Source: Batillaria attramentaria
Lineage: Eukaryota > Mollusca > Gastropoda > Batillariidae
Length of the DNA stretch: 64,000 nt
Direction of reading: 5' to 3'
Assembly (NCBI GenBank): GCA_018292915.2
Contig: JACVVK020000038.1
Location: 300,001 to 364,000, forward strand
Both the position numbers and the translations under genes were made by a program. Positions 1 to 11,109 of this stretch are shown one piece after another (position 1 is the stretch's first letter; every line of letters begins with the position of its first letter). The notes under the pieces are model-generated. The model was not told where the DNA came from. It did no database searches and saw only the letters and a list, made by a program, of their open reading frames with translations.

Positions 1-47
1 TTTGTTTGTTTGTTTGTTTGTTTGTTTGTTTGTTTGTTTGTTTGTTT
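1..47. repeat. (TTTG)n microsatellite
   Basis: Perfect TTTG tandem repeat at the left edge; it probably continues outside the window. Confidence 0.95.
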
Positions 48-962
48 CGGCCCTGTACGCGGAAATCGGGTCCTTGACGGCTCTCACTGCAGCAAACACG
101 AGTATAATCAAAATGCAACACTCCCACTAAGCTAAATCTAAATCCATGCAGACATAAATTAATTAAGTGTTTTGTTTGTGTGTGTGAAGCCACTAGTGCA
201 TAACCCCAAACTGACTTAATAGGAATTGAGTCAAACTAGTCCTAGCGCTGTTCAACCAGCAATCAACCCAAACATATAGAGTAGAAATATAACCCAGTCT
301 ACAACCAGGGCCAGCATGTAAAAGTCGGGGTTAGGGTGTTCCGCCCCGGGTTAGTGTCTAACCTCGAACTAAACTAGCTCTAGGGTTAAATTTTCTGTTG
401 TTTTTTGTTTTAAATCAGGAAGCGGGTCCATTCCAGCAAGGTGCCTATGCCGTTATAGAAGGACTTTTGTCTTTCTTTCTTCGCTTCCTTTTTCATTTAA
501 TTTTGTTTTGGATTTTCTTTTGTCCTAGTCTGGGTTAGGCCCGTAGAGCGGTGGGTTAAATTAACTTCGAGCTCTACATACGGGTCCAGAACTCGATGCT
601 AAACCTCAGCAAACTGGAGTTCCTGACACGTACTTCATGGAAGTACTTTCAGTCCAGTTAGGTCTCTGACGCTAAACTTCAGTCGTCTGCTGTTACATGG
701 GAAACCTGTAGGGCTGCTCACCCTGACCGAAATAGCATAAACACCACATATCGGCCTGAACAGACACTTTGGGTTTGTTGTTGTTGTTGTTTGTTTGTTT
801 GTTTTCAATTTCTGTTTTGGGGTTTTAAACTACATGTATCACAGGGCAGAGACTAAATTCACAAGCAGGAAGGGAAACAATGTGAACTCTTAACACACCA
901 GAATTTCGCTTGTTATTTCCCTTGAATTGCTGTACGTATAACGTAGAGACTATTTCTCCCCG
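48..962. other. Intergenic DNA downstream of the UNC93-like gene
   Basis: No coding sequence was recognised here. The stretch holds AT-rich unique sequence and a short TTG/TTTG-rich tract near 775-805. Its right end includes sequence just beyond the predicted poly(A) signal of the minus-strand UNC93-like gene. The short open frame at 825-1037 on the minus strand has no recognisable similarity. Confidence 0.5.
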
Positions 963-968
963 TTTATT
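963..968 (-). terminator. Candidate poly(A) signal of the UNC93-like gene
   Basis: TTTATT on the plus strand reads AATAAA on the minus strand, about 105 nt beyond the TAG stop at 1073-1075. Position and motif fit a short 3' UTR. Cleavage has not been observed, so this is inference from the motif. Confidence 0.5.
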
Positions 969-1072
969 GATGGAGTTTCTCAGCCGCTTGGACAGGTCTC
1001 GTCCCGTATTTTCTCGTGTCAAGGGGGAGTAACTCAACCAAAGAGTGTTCCTGTTGGGGGTAAAACTAACAT

Positions 1073-4000
1073 CTAAATCTTATTCTGGGGGACCGTGATG
1101 TCTGCAGCGTGTGACTTCTTCTGCCGCTCCATGATCTCCACTATGGCGTATCCCAGCATGCCCGTGCCCAAGAAGGCCAGGCAGACGTAGAGTTTGGTGT
1201 GGGTGCACAGTTGGTCATTGTAGGCGTACGTCATGACGAACCCCACGGATTCCCACAGTCGGTAGTTAGCGAAGGCCGCCTCCGTGTTCTCCGTGAACAG
1301 TGACCCGTACAACGCTGAAAAATAACAGTAAACAGACTACATTAACGGTTAAAGGGGATATTGTTAGTTTGGGCAAGCCACACAGTGTCGAAAAAGAGGC
1401 TGAAATGTCATTATTTACACCACTCGCCAGTGCAGATTTTCAGTGAGCCATTTCTACAATCTAAAGATGCGTATGATATGCTTATGCTTTAAGATAACGA
1501 CTTTAGATGAGAACAATCGTCGACGAATTTTTTGAAGCGGAATAGCGACAGGAACAGGGCGTCCGTTTTGATTATCCCCCGTGAGTTATCATCAATACAA
1601 ACTGAATCAACACAATATCAATTGTTGAAACACGTACCGTTAATCTGTGTCTGGATCACAGCATCCCCCATTCCCCAGAGGGCAGCGATGACGTAAAAGA
1701 TAACCACTTGATCTTGATCTGGTGCCCATAGCAACAAAGCGATCTGAAGGCCTCCGTGAACAAGCGTGGCTGGAATCAAAGAAAATGACTTGATGTAATG
1801 TGTTGACTTTGATTTCGTCTCGGGATAAAACCACCACACGGACAGACGTTATGCCAGAAGGGAGAAGTATACAGCGCGGGAAAAGAAGGTGGTGTGGATC
1901 TGAAATAATCTTCCTCCCTTTCCTCTCTGATCTTTACCTCTCAATGCTCGGGTCGTGAGTTCGAATCCCAGCTGGGGCCAAATTAGTATGCTGGGCTTTT
2001 GCTCGCTACCCCGTCTTTGATATCACCAGTACGTGGTGGTCGGAAAACGGCGCTAAACTCCCAAACACCCACCCACCCGACTACCTTGTTCTCTGCCTCC
2101 GACCCTGACGGACTAAGCCAAAGTCAAAGTCAAATTTCTCTTCCGACCCTCTAGGGACAATGGAGAAAAAAAAGGCACAAACATATACATTACAGCCACC
2201 TGTAGCACAATTCTTACATACACAGTATGTGTACGATGTGCGTGTACACGCAGTCAGTATGTATGTATGTATGCGTTTGTATATTTTTTTTAATCTAGTT
2301 TTTGTTTTTTTGTTTTTCCTGTGCCCTTAGAGGGTGAGAATAAAATAAACTTGACTTGACCTGTAAACACTGCGCTCACAAAAGAACAGTACTAACACAA
2401 ATACACAGATTTACCAAGCATGCCGTCCATTACAAACAACAGACAAATACTAAAGAAAGAAAAAATGAAATTACAGAGAAACGTAATATATAGGTGTGTG
2501 TGAGTGAGGGTTGGAGCAGACAAAGGGGTGGGTATACCTGACAAACTGGTCTGCAAACATATTGACGTGTTTGTCGACATGACACCACTGTCCAGCAATT
2601 TACAAAACAGATCTGATCTGTGTGTGATTAACCAACCTAAAGTCAAGGACAACAACAACAACAACAAAGAAAACACCTGAAAACTGAAATTACCAAAGTG
2701 TCAAGATACCGAGATGTGCAGCATTCATCCCTCTGCACCATGCAAGGAAGGTACTCACCCAGTATGAAGAATGGAATGTGCCCCACGTACTGCACCAGAC
2801 GACCAAAGGCGAAGGAGCAGATAGCGTCAACGACGCCATAACAGATCATGACGTAACCAATGTTCCAGATACCCAGCGTGCAGCTGATGTACGACTGTAA
2901 CAGACACCGTCGATAATAAGAACGATGACAATGACAATGGACGGCCCCCACTCCCGTAAATCGAAAGGGCCGAGCCCCCAGAATTCAGCCAATCGCGTCC
3001 CGCGGCATGATGAGAACAACACCTGGCATGGTCTGGAAAACTTTTTACCAGACACTAGAACGAGGGTAGCACACGGGAAGATAGCAGCAAGTCCATTGAC
3101 GTCGTTTTTGGGGGAAAAAACCATGACGTCAGTCTCTTTCATCTTGAAATCATCCCTTTTGCAATAAAATGACGTCTTGGACGTATTGTGTTTTGCCAAT
3201 ACATGGCAGAGTAACTGAAGAAGCGGGGCTTTAGGCTTGTGGAGTCGTCTATTATGAAGCTGGTGTTAACGAAAACAATATAGGTGTCAGCAAAGACAGC
3301 GGGGAAGAGGAACGGACCACTAATTATGTAAGACACAGCGACACCATGCGGGTTACAACCGAAACACAGAGAGATGAGTGTGGGTGGGCGAGTGAGTTAG
3401 CCTCTTACACCGCGAGGGTGGTTTTAAAGACGGAAAGGGGGGGGGGGGGGGTAACCTTTACAAACTTTTGACGATGTTAGGATTCTGATGATAACGACAA
3501 ATTAAATAATGACGACGAGGTCGACCATTCGGATGAGACGAGGATTATGGTGGCACTGAAGGGAAGGAGGAAACAGCAGGGGTGGGGTGGGGTGGGGTCA
3601 GGGCGCACAGCGACCATTACCTTGCATGACAACCGACCAACCATTCATGACAACATATGTCTTACCTTGGTATAATCTCCGCCGACAAACGCCTGCTCCA
3701 CGCCACTATAGGCGGTAAGAGGAATGAGCAATATCTGCGCGGGAGAGCTGATGAGATGTTTGAAGGTTGCGATCAGCAGTTTGGGGGACAGACGTCTGTC
3801 TTCAGCGCTCGTCTCCTGATCCAGAGTGATGGGGTCGAGGAATACGGAGACGATGATCATGGCCATTATAGCACAGCCCAGGTAGATCCCGCATACAATG
3901 TACACCTGACAACATCACGCAACTGACAGAGTTACATAATAAGAAGAAGAAAAAGAAGGTTAATAGTATTCGTAAACAAAAAGTAGTATGGCACATACTC

Positions 4001-5509
4001 AGTAGCACGGAGGCTCCTGCAAACTGTTGTTATTGTTATCGTTGTTATGTGGGAATGTACGACTCCACTCCTGCCAATCAAAAAAGGCCGAGCCACCAGA
4101 ATTCAGCCAATCGCGTCCCGCGGCATAATGAGCACAACACGAAAGAAAGAAAAATTCTTTGTCCCGCGTGGGACTTGAACCTGACCTCTCGCACTGGTGA
4201 CAAAGTCTTAACCATTAGACCACCGGCAAAAGCCTCCGCGCGAGGCGAGTCCAAGGGAGTGTTCACAGCAGGAGCAACAACAACAACAGCTACCTTCTCC
4301 TGAGGCTGGTCGAAGCTGGGGTTGTTGATGGCGAAGTCGGGACAGAAGTCGGCTCCACAGATATCCAGCTCCTCTGCCGACCGGTTGATGATGTCGCTGT
4401 AGTTATCCGGCTTGGAACTGAACACGGACGATGAGATCAAGTTTCCCCATATCTGACCTTTGTGCAAACACAGGAGAGAAAAAAAGAAGAAATTAGCGGG
4501 AGAGTAACAGTAAAGGTCTTCTTCTTCTTTTTCTTCTGTGGTCGACTTGACTGGTTGCGTCAGATCTGCAGCCCGGTTGCCATGACGATTCCCACGGTCT
4601 TCTCCACGTCATGACGGTTACCCCCCAAAGCTGCACCTGTAGCTCTGCGCCCTCTGGCCAGGTTTGACGTCGTAGAGCATCATGGACAGGACAGTAGTGA
4701 AGGATGTGTTCTGGGGACTGGGATCCAGTGCCACATGGACATTCGTCAGTGTGGATAATCTTGAGTCGATTGAGGTGGCTCAGTAGTCTGTAGTGGCCAG
4801 TCCTCAGTCTGAAGAGGATTGTCTGCTGGTGCCTCTGGTGGTGGGTCGGGTCAACACCACTGTCTGCACTTAGCCTTCTCTTCCACTGGAACCGGTATTG
4901 GTTGTGGATGATTACTAACGGTCTGACCCCAATACGAAAATCTTCGTGCTGCGGCAAATAGACTAGGACTAACTATAAACGGCCATGTCTCAGAGTAGCA
5001 ATGCACTTATCACCTAGATGGCATTCATGTGTAGCTGCTGACACCATTAAAATATGAGACGTCCACGCCCAGGGGCAGGAATCCATTGAGTCATCGGGGA
5101 CATATATAAACTAGTGTCCAAAAGAAACGATACCAAGGGTTGGCAAAGACATACAATAAAAGCAGAACAATACAGAAATTTCAGAGTGGTATATTTCATT
5201 AGCAAATGTTTCCGGTATTCCCGAGCGCAGACGCTGTATTTGGGACGTGGGATACGTAAACCTATGTTTTTAGGCCTCGGGGATCACTTTGCACAAAAAC
5301 ATTCTGACAACAGTTTGGTATCGTTTCTTTTGGACACTAGTATATATATATAGTACATATATATATGTAGTAGATGTCCCCGATGACTTACAGCCCAGGG
5401 ATATACAGAAGTCAAACGTCAAGATGACAAGAACTTTGCAACTGTGTTGCAACTACAATACTGTTCAGATTAAGAAGAACCCAGCACTACTATCAACAAC
5501 AACAACAAC

Positions 5510-5575
<66 letters not shown>

Positions 5576-6992
5576 CCATCCCCCATCACTTACTGGTCTG
5601 GAACATCATGAAGAAGAAGCCGAAGAACCTGTTGATGATGGCGTCCTCCGACTGTTTGGTCATCTTGGCGTACCACACGCCGAGCTGGGTCAGGTAGGTA
5701 CACTTGGCCGACCACATGGGGGCAGCACCAAAACCCAGGATGACGCCAGCGATAGTCATAAGCCAGATGACGGCGTAGAAATTGGCCCCCATGTAGGCAG
5801 CGTAACCGATCATGCATAGCGGCACGGTCCACTTACACCCAAGCCTGGCGATGATGAACCTGCAGGCAGCAGAACACAATGCAAATGAGGAAGGTTATGG
5901 AGTAAGTACCGGCATTATTACAGTTAATTTCACTTGTTTTCCTTATGTTCGTGTCCCGGCTGGGGGCCAAATACTTGTGCTGGCTTTTTCATCGTTATTA
6001 TGGAACAGTCTTCCAGCCCATGTTAAACACGCATGCACTAACACAAATTTCAGACAGCTTTTATTCAAATATCCCATGTCACACGATGTTTAATCTTCCC
6101 ACAGTTTATTCTCGCCCATTCCTACACTATGATATATTGACATAATTGGTTTGTTCATCACGCTTCTTAAATGTTTTTTTCTTATTAGAGTGTCGTTTCA
6201 TTTCCTATGGTTTTATTGCTATTTTGCTTTTTTTCCTGTTGCATTGCATGTGTGTGTGTGTGTATTTTTCTGTTTAGATAGATACTACTAGAAATAGCAA
6301 CGGCAGGTATGAAAATTGACTGCTTCGCGTGAACTACCTCTACCGTTGGAAAATAAGGTTTTCTTGATTCTTGATTCTCTTCCTGATCGTTGCCCCGTCT
6401 TTGATATCACCCGTATGTGGTGGAAAACGACGTTAAACCCCCAAACACCCACCCACCCACCCAGCCTTGTTTTCCTTTTTTTGTACAGTTGTTAAAAGTG
6501 CGTTTGATGCCGATGTTGGTGTTTTGATGAAACAGGGGCATGTCTGATGGGTTGATAAATGGCAGACTTGACTTGGTCAGCATATTTTTGTCATATCTGA
6601 TGGCTATCCCGGCCTATCCCCCCACCCCTCCCCGACAAAATAATTGTAATAAATAAAATATAAAAATAAACATAAATGAAAACAAAAATCACTCACTTTG
6701 GCAAGAACATACAGGAGACGATGAGAGCAGCGTAAATGGCGGAGAGACTCCATGCCCCCACCCCATCCTCCTTGTTGAGTGACGTCTGTAGGTTGGCCAT
6801 GGACTGGTAGGCCGTGAACAGGAACATAAAACCAAAACTCAGCACTAGAACGTTCTTCAAGATCTGGCGCTTCGTCATCGGGATTTCCCGATATGGAGCG
6901 GAAGTTGCGTCACCGTTCATGTCCGGTGGGCTCTTGCTCGGCATCTCTGGGGCCATGTCAAAAGCCGGGTTGTCTACATCGTTCTTCTCCAT
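1073..6992 (-). CDS. UNC93-like major facilitator protein (UNC93A type), complete, 7 coding exons
   Basis: Coding exons in transcript order: 6992-6697, 5859-5594, 4457-4294, 3905-3666, 2894-2759, 1769-1638, 1314-1073. All six introns are GT-AG and phases agree across every joint, giving 1476 nt and 491 aa (human UNC93A is about 457 aa). Residues 1-58 are a hydrophilic N-terminus. After that come repeated hydrophobic segments of a 12-helix MFS fold. Family landmarks include FFMMFQTSQIWGNLISS spanning the exon 2/3 joint (about residues 180-196), the segment ending ALWGMGDAVIQTQINALYG, and the helix EAAFANYRLWESVGF in the last exon. UNC93 proteins are polytopic membrane proteins; UNC93A is poorly characterised and nematode UNC-93 regulates a potassium channel complex, so the function here is inference. 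ATG at 6990-6992 opens the first coding exon; an acceptor at 7034 shows at least one further untranslated exon upstream. Introns carry SINEs and retrotransposon fragments. UNC93A orthology rather than another UNC93-like paralogue is not settled. Confidence 0.93.
1940..2080 (+). mobile_element. SINE family A, 5'-truncated
   Basis: Contains the B-box-like GAGTTCGAATCCC, the GGCCAAAT body, the CCCCGTCTTTGATATCACC core and the TAAACTCCCAAACACCCACCC tail shared with many other copies in this window. The tRNA-like A-box end is missing. It lies in an intron of the UNC93-like gene. Confidence 0.8.
2113..2362. mobile_element. Putative MITE-like element with imperfect inverted ends
   Basis: The left end (AGTCAAAGTCAAATTTCTCT, then ACCCTCTAGGGACA) is an imperfect inverted match to the right end (TAGAGGGTGAGAATAAAATA, then AACTTGACTTGAC) over about 40 bp. 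The interior is non-coding and AT-rich with a TATG-type repeat. Class and target duplication are not determined; it could instead be two opposed retroelement tails. Confidence 0.4.
2925..3270 (+). repeat. Dispersed repeat family E, copy 1
   Basis: Shares AGAATTCAGCCAATCGCGTC, GGCATGGTCTGG, AAACTTTTTNCCAGACA, TTTTGCCAATACA-type and GCAGAGTAA-type blocks with 8090-8430, and its first third with 4045-4140. Same orientation in all three. No coding potential or clear terminal repeats were seen, so the class is unknown. Confidence 0.65.
4045..4140 (+). repeat. Dispersed repeat family E, copy 2 (partial)
   Basis: Carries the CCAATCAAAAAAGGCCGAGC and AGAATTCAGCCAATCGCGTC blocks of copy 1, then ends abruptly and is followed by a SINE family B head fragment. 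Confidence 0.65.
4140..4228 (-). mobile_element. SINE family B, tRNA-like head fragment
   Basis: On the minus strand it reads GGTGGTCTAATGGTTAAGAC (A-box-like), then GAGAGGTCAGGTTCAAGTCC (B-box-like) and ACAAAGAATTTTTCTTTC, matching the heads of the long family B copies at 36541 and 46143. The body is absent. Confidence 0.65.
4530..4957 (-). mobile_element. Non-LTR retrotransposon C-terminal fragment
   Basis: A minus-strand open frame of about 150 codons contains TILFRLRTGHYRLLSHLNRL, then CPCGTGSQSPEHILHYCP and RRQTWP. The RLRTGH...L...L motif followed by CxCG...EHxLxxCP is typical of the region after the reverse transcriptase/RNase H in many animal non-LTR elements. Only this tail is present, with no upstream RT motif, so it is a dead 5'-truncated copy in an intron of the UNC93-like gene, in the same orientation as that gene. 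Confidence 0.75.
5513..5572. repeat. (CA)n microsatellite
   Basis: About 30 CA units just downstream of the splice donor of UNC93-like exon 2, within the intron. Confidence 0.95.
5997..6385 (+). mobile_element. CR1/L2-like LINE 3' fragment inserted in a SINE
   Basis: The plus-strand frame reads FSSLLWNSLPAHVKHA, then NFRQLLFKY, resembling the WNSLP...V..A..L..FK..L motif at the end of CR1/L2-group reverse transcriptases. A 3' UTR follows and ends in short repeats of TTGATTC. Only about 390 bp are present (5' truncation) and a 6-bp target duplication flanks it. Exact clade assignment would need a database search. Confidence 0.7.
6330..6407 (+). repeat. Left arm of 78-bp perfect inverted repeat
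   Basis: Exactly reverse-complementary to 7259-7336. The arm spans the end of the LINE fragment and the resumed SINE, so the pair arose by duplication of that specific junction rather than by two independent insertions. Confidence 0.9.
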
Positions 6993-7033
6993 GATGCTGC
7001 CTTCAGTTCCCTCGTGTGTCTATGAGATGGTAT
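6993..7033 (-). other. 5' UTR part of the first coding exon of the UNC93-like gene
   Basis: The minus strand reads TTTTCAG immediately before position 7033, a good splice acceptor. About 41 nt of leader then precede the ATG. The upstream non-coding exon and promoter could not be located. Confidence 0.55.
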
Positions 7034-7258
7034 CTGAAAAGAACAAGAAAACAATAAAGCATTTACATGGAAACCAATTCAAAACACGCTTCTGGGAAAA
7101 ATAGGGCAAAGGCCGCATGTCACACGAGACACTGACACGGAAAAACACCATGTTCGCTGTTTGTTCGGACTAAAAACACTCCTGTGTGACCTCAGCTCTA
7201 GTCGGCGTGTCCGTCAGACAGCGGGCAGCTTATTGGAGAGAGAGAGAGAGAGAGATTC

Positions 7259-7336
7259 ATATCAAAGACGGGGCAACGATCAGGAAGAGAATCAAGAATC
7301 AAGAAAACCTTATTTTCCAACGGTAGAGGTAGTTCA
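7259..7336 (-). repeat. Right arm of 78-bp perfect inverted repeat
   Basis: Reverse complement of 6330-6407, including the LINE/SINE junction. The roughly 850-bp spacer contains the first coding exon of the UNC93-like gene. Confidence 0.9.
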
Positions 7337-8089
7337 GATTCAGATTCAGTTCATTTATTGCGTAGGCGTTATGCCCTTTGCAAAGGGGGAAGGGAGTATT
7401 ACAAAGCCATGCAGAAATGCGTCATACATCAAACAGACGACATTGTGCGACAAGAACGAGAGAGAGAGAGCGCGCTATCCTAACTGAACGGTCAAACACT
7501 GTTCAATCCAGACAGACTGGGATGGTGGTGACATGTGAATCCTCCTTAACAGTCATGGACACTTCACACAGCCGGAGGTAGCAGGCAATGTCACAAGCCA
7601 GTACAAACTAGCACCCACCCACCCCGCTCCCCCCCTCCCCCGGCCCCAACCCCAACCCGCAGCTGCATCCACGTATAAAATGTAAAAGTGAAGAGCACAG
7701 GCCGTATTTTGGGAACTTACGGTTTGACAGAAATTTATGAAAAATACCGTAAGCCTGGAGTTTTTACCTACATATTTTTTGTTAAAAAAGTGAGAAGAGG
7801 CGAAGCTTAAGTTCAACCCATGTTCAAACAACCTTGTTGTGTCCTTTTACAGACACATTTGTCTTTGGTCAAGGGGCATAAACAGATAAAGTAAACGGTA
7901 AAAGGTAAGAGTTAAAAAGCTTTAACGAAGAGTTTCCGCATGAGGGCATCCCTGCTCTTACCTAGCGTTGTAAACACCTGTGACCTAGCCAGCGTACCAA
8001 ATCCTTGTAAACACTTCTGCTGTGTAATGGGATGCCGGTTATTCCCCCCTACCCTCTCCCCACCCCCCCCCCCCCCCCCCCCCCCTCCG

Positions 8090-8430
8090 CACGCAATGGA
8101 CGACTCTACCCCTGTCAATCAGACAGGTCGAGCCCCCAGAATTCAGCCAATCGCGTCTCTCAGCATAATGAGCCCAACACATGGCATGGTCTGGTAAACT
8201 TTTTGCCAGACAAGACCAGGGAAACACGTGTAGAAAGTAAAACACGAAAAGATCATTACAGTTAATCTTTTCCATTTTGAAATCACCCCTTTTCCCGCAC
8301 ACAAGACTTCACTATGATAGTCGTACTGTGTTTCGCAAATACACGACAGAGTAAAGAGGGGGGGGGGGGCTTTGACAGGCTCGGGGCTTGCCGAGTAGAG
8401 TCCTCTATTCAGCACAAGTTCTTCGAAATA
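8090..8430 (+). repeat. Dispersed repeat family E, copy 3
   Basis: Near full-length match to 2925-3270: AGAATTCAGCCAATCGCGTC, GGCATGGTCTGG, AACTTTTTGCCAGACA, a TTGAAATCACCCCTTTT block and a CAGAGTAA block in the same order. Confidence 0.65.
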
Positions 8431-9087
8431 CTGTGTTGTGAAACCACTTTTCAGAGAGCAAGAGATACAGTAATCTTTTCCTATTCCCTTTGAGTCAGGG
8501 TCGGTTGTAAGGTTGGCCCAGTTTTGATGAAAGGCCGGAGAGATCACAGGATGTAAGGGAGGTCCCAAGGGAAAAACGGAGGAGGGAGGGGGGGTACAGA
8601 TACAGCGAACGCAGATGGTGTGTGAAAACCTGTTACCTGGGACTAATGTCGCGTACCCCAATTCACGCAAGTAGAGCGTGAAATAGGATGAACGGAAAAC
8701 ACCAACGAAATGGGGGTGGGGGTGGGGAAGGGGGGGGGAGGGAGACAGACAGACAGACACATAGTTTCATAAGCACAGTGACCCACCTGGGAGACAGACA
8801 GACAGACACATAGTTTTATAAGCACAGTGACCCACCTGGGGCAATAGCTTATGCTATCAAGCACGGCCGAATCTCAAATTAATATCAATTATCATGCGCA
8901 CGATTAACACGGGCATGAGCCAGCATTCTCTCGCCACCAACACCTCCCCCCTTTGTCCATAACACTGTACAAAATATACCGGTATGTATCACACCTACAG
9001 CAGCCAGGTAACGGATACACACACACAATCAATGCCAAGTGGAGTTTATCTACCACAGTAGTTGTGTCTATGTTGTGTGTATCACAG

Positions 9088-9269
9088 GATATGAGAAATT
9101 TATGGACGCTTTATCTTCTCCCACTGACAACAACATAATTGTGGGCGGTGAGGTATTGCAAAGTATCGCCCGGGACAAGATAAGAAGTGAAGGAATGTTA
9201 CAGTGTGCTGTGTTCCTGGGAAAGTTGACAAAAGCGGAGCTGAAGAGATACGGTGATAACCCCGCCTGA
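9088..9269 (+). pseudogene. Possible terminal coding exon of an unrecognised gene
   Basis: A pyrimidine/TG-rich stretch ending ATCACAG precedes 9088. From there a frame of 59 codons plus two leading nucleotides runs to a TGA at 9267-9269. The start (GYEKFMDAL...) faintly resembles the last helices of a CARD/death-fold domain, and the end is charged (KLTKAELKRYGDNPA). The family is not recognised with confidence. No partner exon was found upstream on the plus strand, so this may be an orphan exon, a pseudogene remnant, or chance. Confidence 0.3.
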
Positions 9270-10740
9270 AAAGAGACAGACAGACAGACTGGCTGACTGA
9301 ATGATGCATGGCGGATGAATAGATAGATTGACTGACGGGCTGGCTGACTAACAGACTGACTGATGCATGGTTGAACAGATCGACTGACTCACTGACTGAT
9401 GCATGGATGCATAGATAGGCTGACTGGCTGACTGGCTGGCTGACTGACTGACTGACTGACTGACAGGCAGGTAGACGGTCTAAACAAGCAATTTTTCAAT
9501 AAGAGAGATACAGACTCACTTTCAGTTTTCAATAAGAGAGAATTTTTCAGTGGGAGACACAGACAGACAGGCAGGCGTTGGGCTTAAGGTTTTAAGAGGC
9601 AGACCGAGTTTCTGTTTTTCGTTGAGAGAGGAACAGATTAATTTTTCAACATAAGGGAGAGAGGGGGGAAAGAGAGGGACAGAGAGAGACTGAGGGACAG
9701 AGAGAGAGACAGACATAAAGAGAGAGAGTGTGTGTGTGTGTTTCAATGACACAGAGAGAGAGACAGACGGAGAGAGAGACAGAGAGTTTCTCAATGACAC
9801 AGAGAGAGGGAGACAGACAGACAGGGGACAGACAAAGAGAAATCCCAAGAAATCTAAAAGATTCCCACGCATGTCCATAATAAACAGACAACAATACAAA
9901 AAATACTTACCCCACAAAGAACCATAATGCAGTTAAATATCCCCATGGCTAGAAGTTTAGAATAGACAGAGTTAATCTACTTCGGCTTCTCTCAGCCGGA
10001 CACGCTCATCACCAAACCGCACGACGATTTTTCACTGAAGATAAATTACGCGTCTATCGCATCACAAGAAACACAATACTATCTATCGTGACAAATCCAC
10101 GTATTTTCCGCGTGTGTTCAAGGCAGCAGAGGATAAACTCCTAAGTGATATTTCTTCTCGGTCCCTTTTTGGAAGGAAAGTTTGACAACGTGCACAGCTA
10201 TGTAAGTGTACTCCAGCCCGCACGGCAACTGTGAATGTCTGTGGCGCAGATTGGGGAACTGTGTGCGTGCCTGTATACCGTTCTGTTCATTTATTAATTT
10301 ACATTACCATAATTATGCCGCGACACCGCAGTAAACTGGCATATATTTACCGTCCAGTGTTGGTAGAGCTAACTTATGAATATTCACAAACAGAATTTCA
10401 TATACTTACGGGTAACCGAGTACTTGGCCGAGCCGCTGGCTTGCCGAGTCTAAGCTTGTTAGAAAATAGGCGTCAGTTACGCATGTTTCTCAGTATCCAG
10501 TTACGCTGTTTCTGCTTCACTCGGCCAAACCGTGTCATTTTGTTTTACAATAAATACTCGGGCAGCATGGCTTTTGATGTGGCTTTTAGCGCCATCTGGT
10601 GTGAGTGAAAATAGCAACGTCCACTGAGTGTCAAGTTTCTCGAGTCTACCCTGGCAACATGTGTTCGTCAGTCGATCTGTACATTACAGTGGAAGTGTAG
10701 ACAAGTGCTATCATACGCAAGTCATGTCAACGTTTTTAAC

Positions 10741-10810
10741 TGGGAATCGGGAACTCGCGAGCATCAGTTGACAGGCTGACGCCCCTACCAGCTGAGCTAT
10801 CACGGCTCCC
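10741..10810 (-). mobile_element. tRNA-like SINE head
   Basis: The minus strand begins GGGGAGCCGTGATAGCTCAG, then CTGGTAGGGGCGTCAG, with an A-box (TAGCTCAGCTGG). The expected B-box region is degenerate (GCGAGTTCCCGATTCCC), so this is a decayed retroposon head, not a functional tRNA gene. Confidence 0.5.
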
Positions 10811-11109
10811 CTCAAAATTGCAGAACTAAGCACCAGATTTATCGGCCTTTGCAAGCCTTTGGGCGGCCGTGCTCTGGTGGATTGGTCGGTGTGAGTTTGG
10901 TCCCAACCCGAGGCGGTGCGGGGAGTGAAACCTGTGCTTACTCCAAAACCTTGCCCGTTCAGTCGTCTGACTGTGTGAACAGGACCTGTTCGTATCACTT
11001 GTCCATCACAGTCAACGATACATCAAATTTGGCCGACCCGGTACTGACCCGGTCTGGCTGGAGTGAACAGTGTTCAGCTGGACGGCTGAGTTAGGGTAGC
11101 TGTCCCTTT

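Larger units (their letters stand above)
5945..6464 (+). mobile_element. SINE family A interrupted by a LINE fragment
   Basis: The SINE body (5945-5996, GTCCCGGCTGGGGGCCAAAT to TTTTCATCGTT) resumes at 6386 (ATCGTTGCCCCGTCTTTGAT to the CCCAC tail). ATCGTT is duplicated at 5991-5996 and 6386-6391, as expected for a target site duplication around the inserted element. Confidence 0.8.
7040..9087. other. Gene-poor stretch upstream of the first UNC93-like coding exon
   Basis: Holds the right inverted-repeat arm, short GA tracts, poly(C) at about 8065-8084, repeat family E copy 3 and a duplicated ACAGACAGACAGACACATAG block at about 8742-8815. It probably lies in a 5' intron of the UNC93-like gene, since the first coding exon has an upstream acceptor. 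No coding exon was recognised on either strand. Confidence 0.5.

Noticed and set aside
4078..4293. Extension of the minus-strand UNC93-like exon frame beyond 4294
   Set aside because: A GT donor follows AAG at 4294. The extension runs into a SINE head fragment, and the family sequence continues correctly only from the exon at 3905.
10231..10608. 125-codon plus-strand open frame as a gene
   Set aside because: No recognisable domain, low-complexity stretches, no splice or poly(A) support; a frame of this length is expected by chance in 64 kb.
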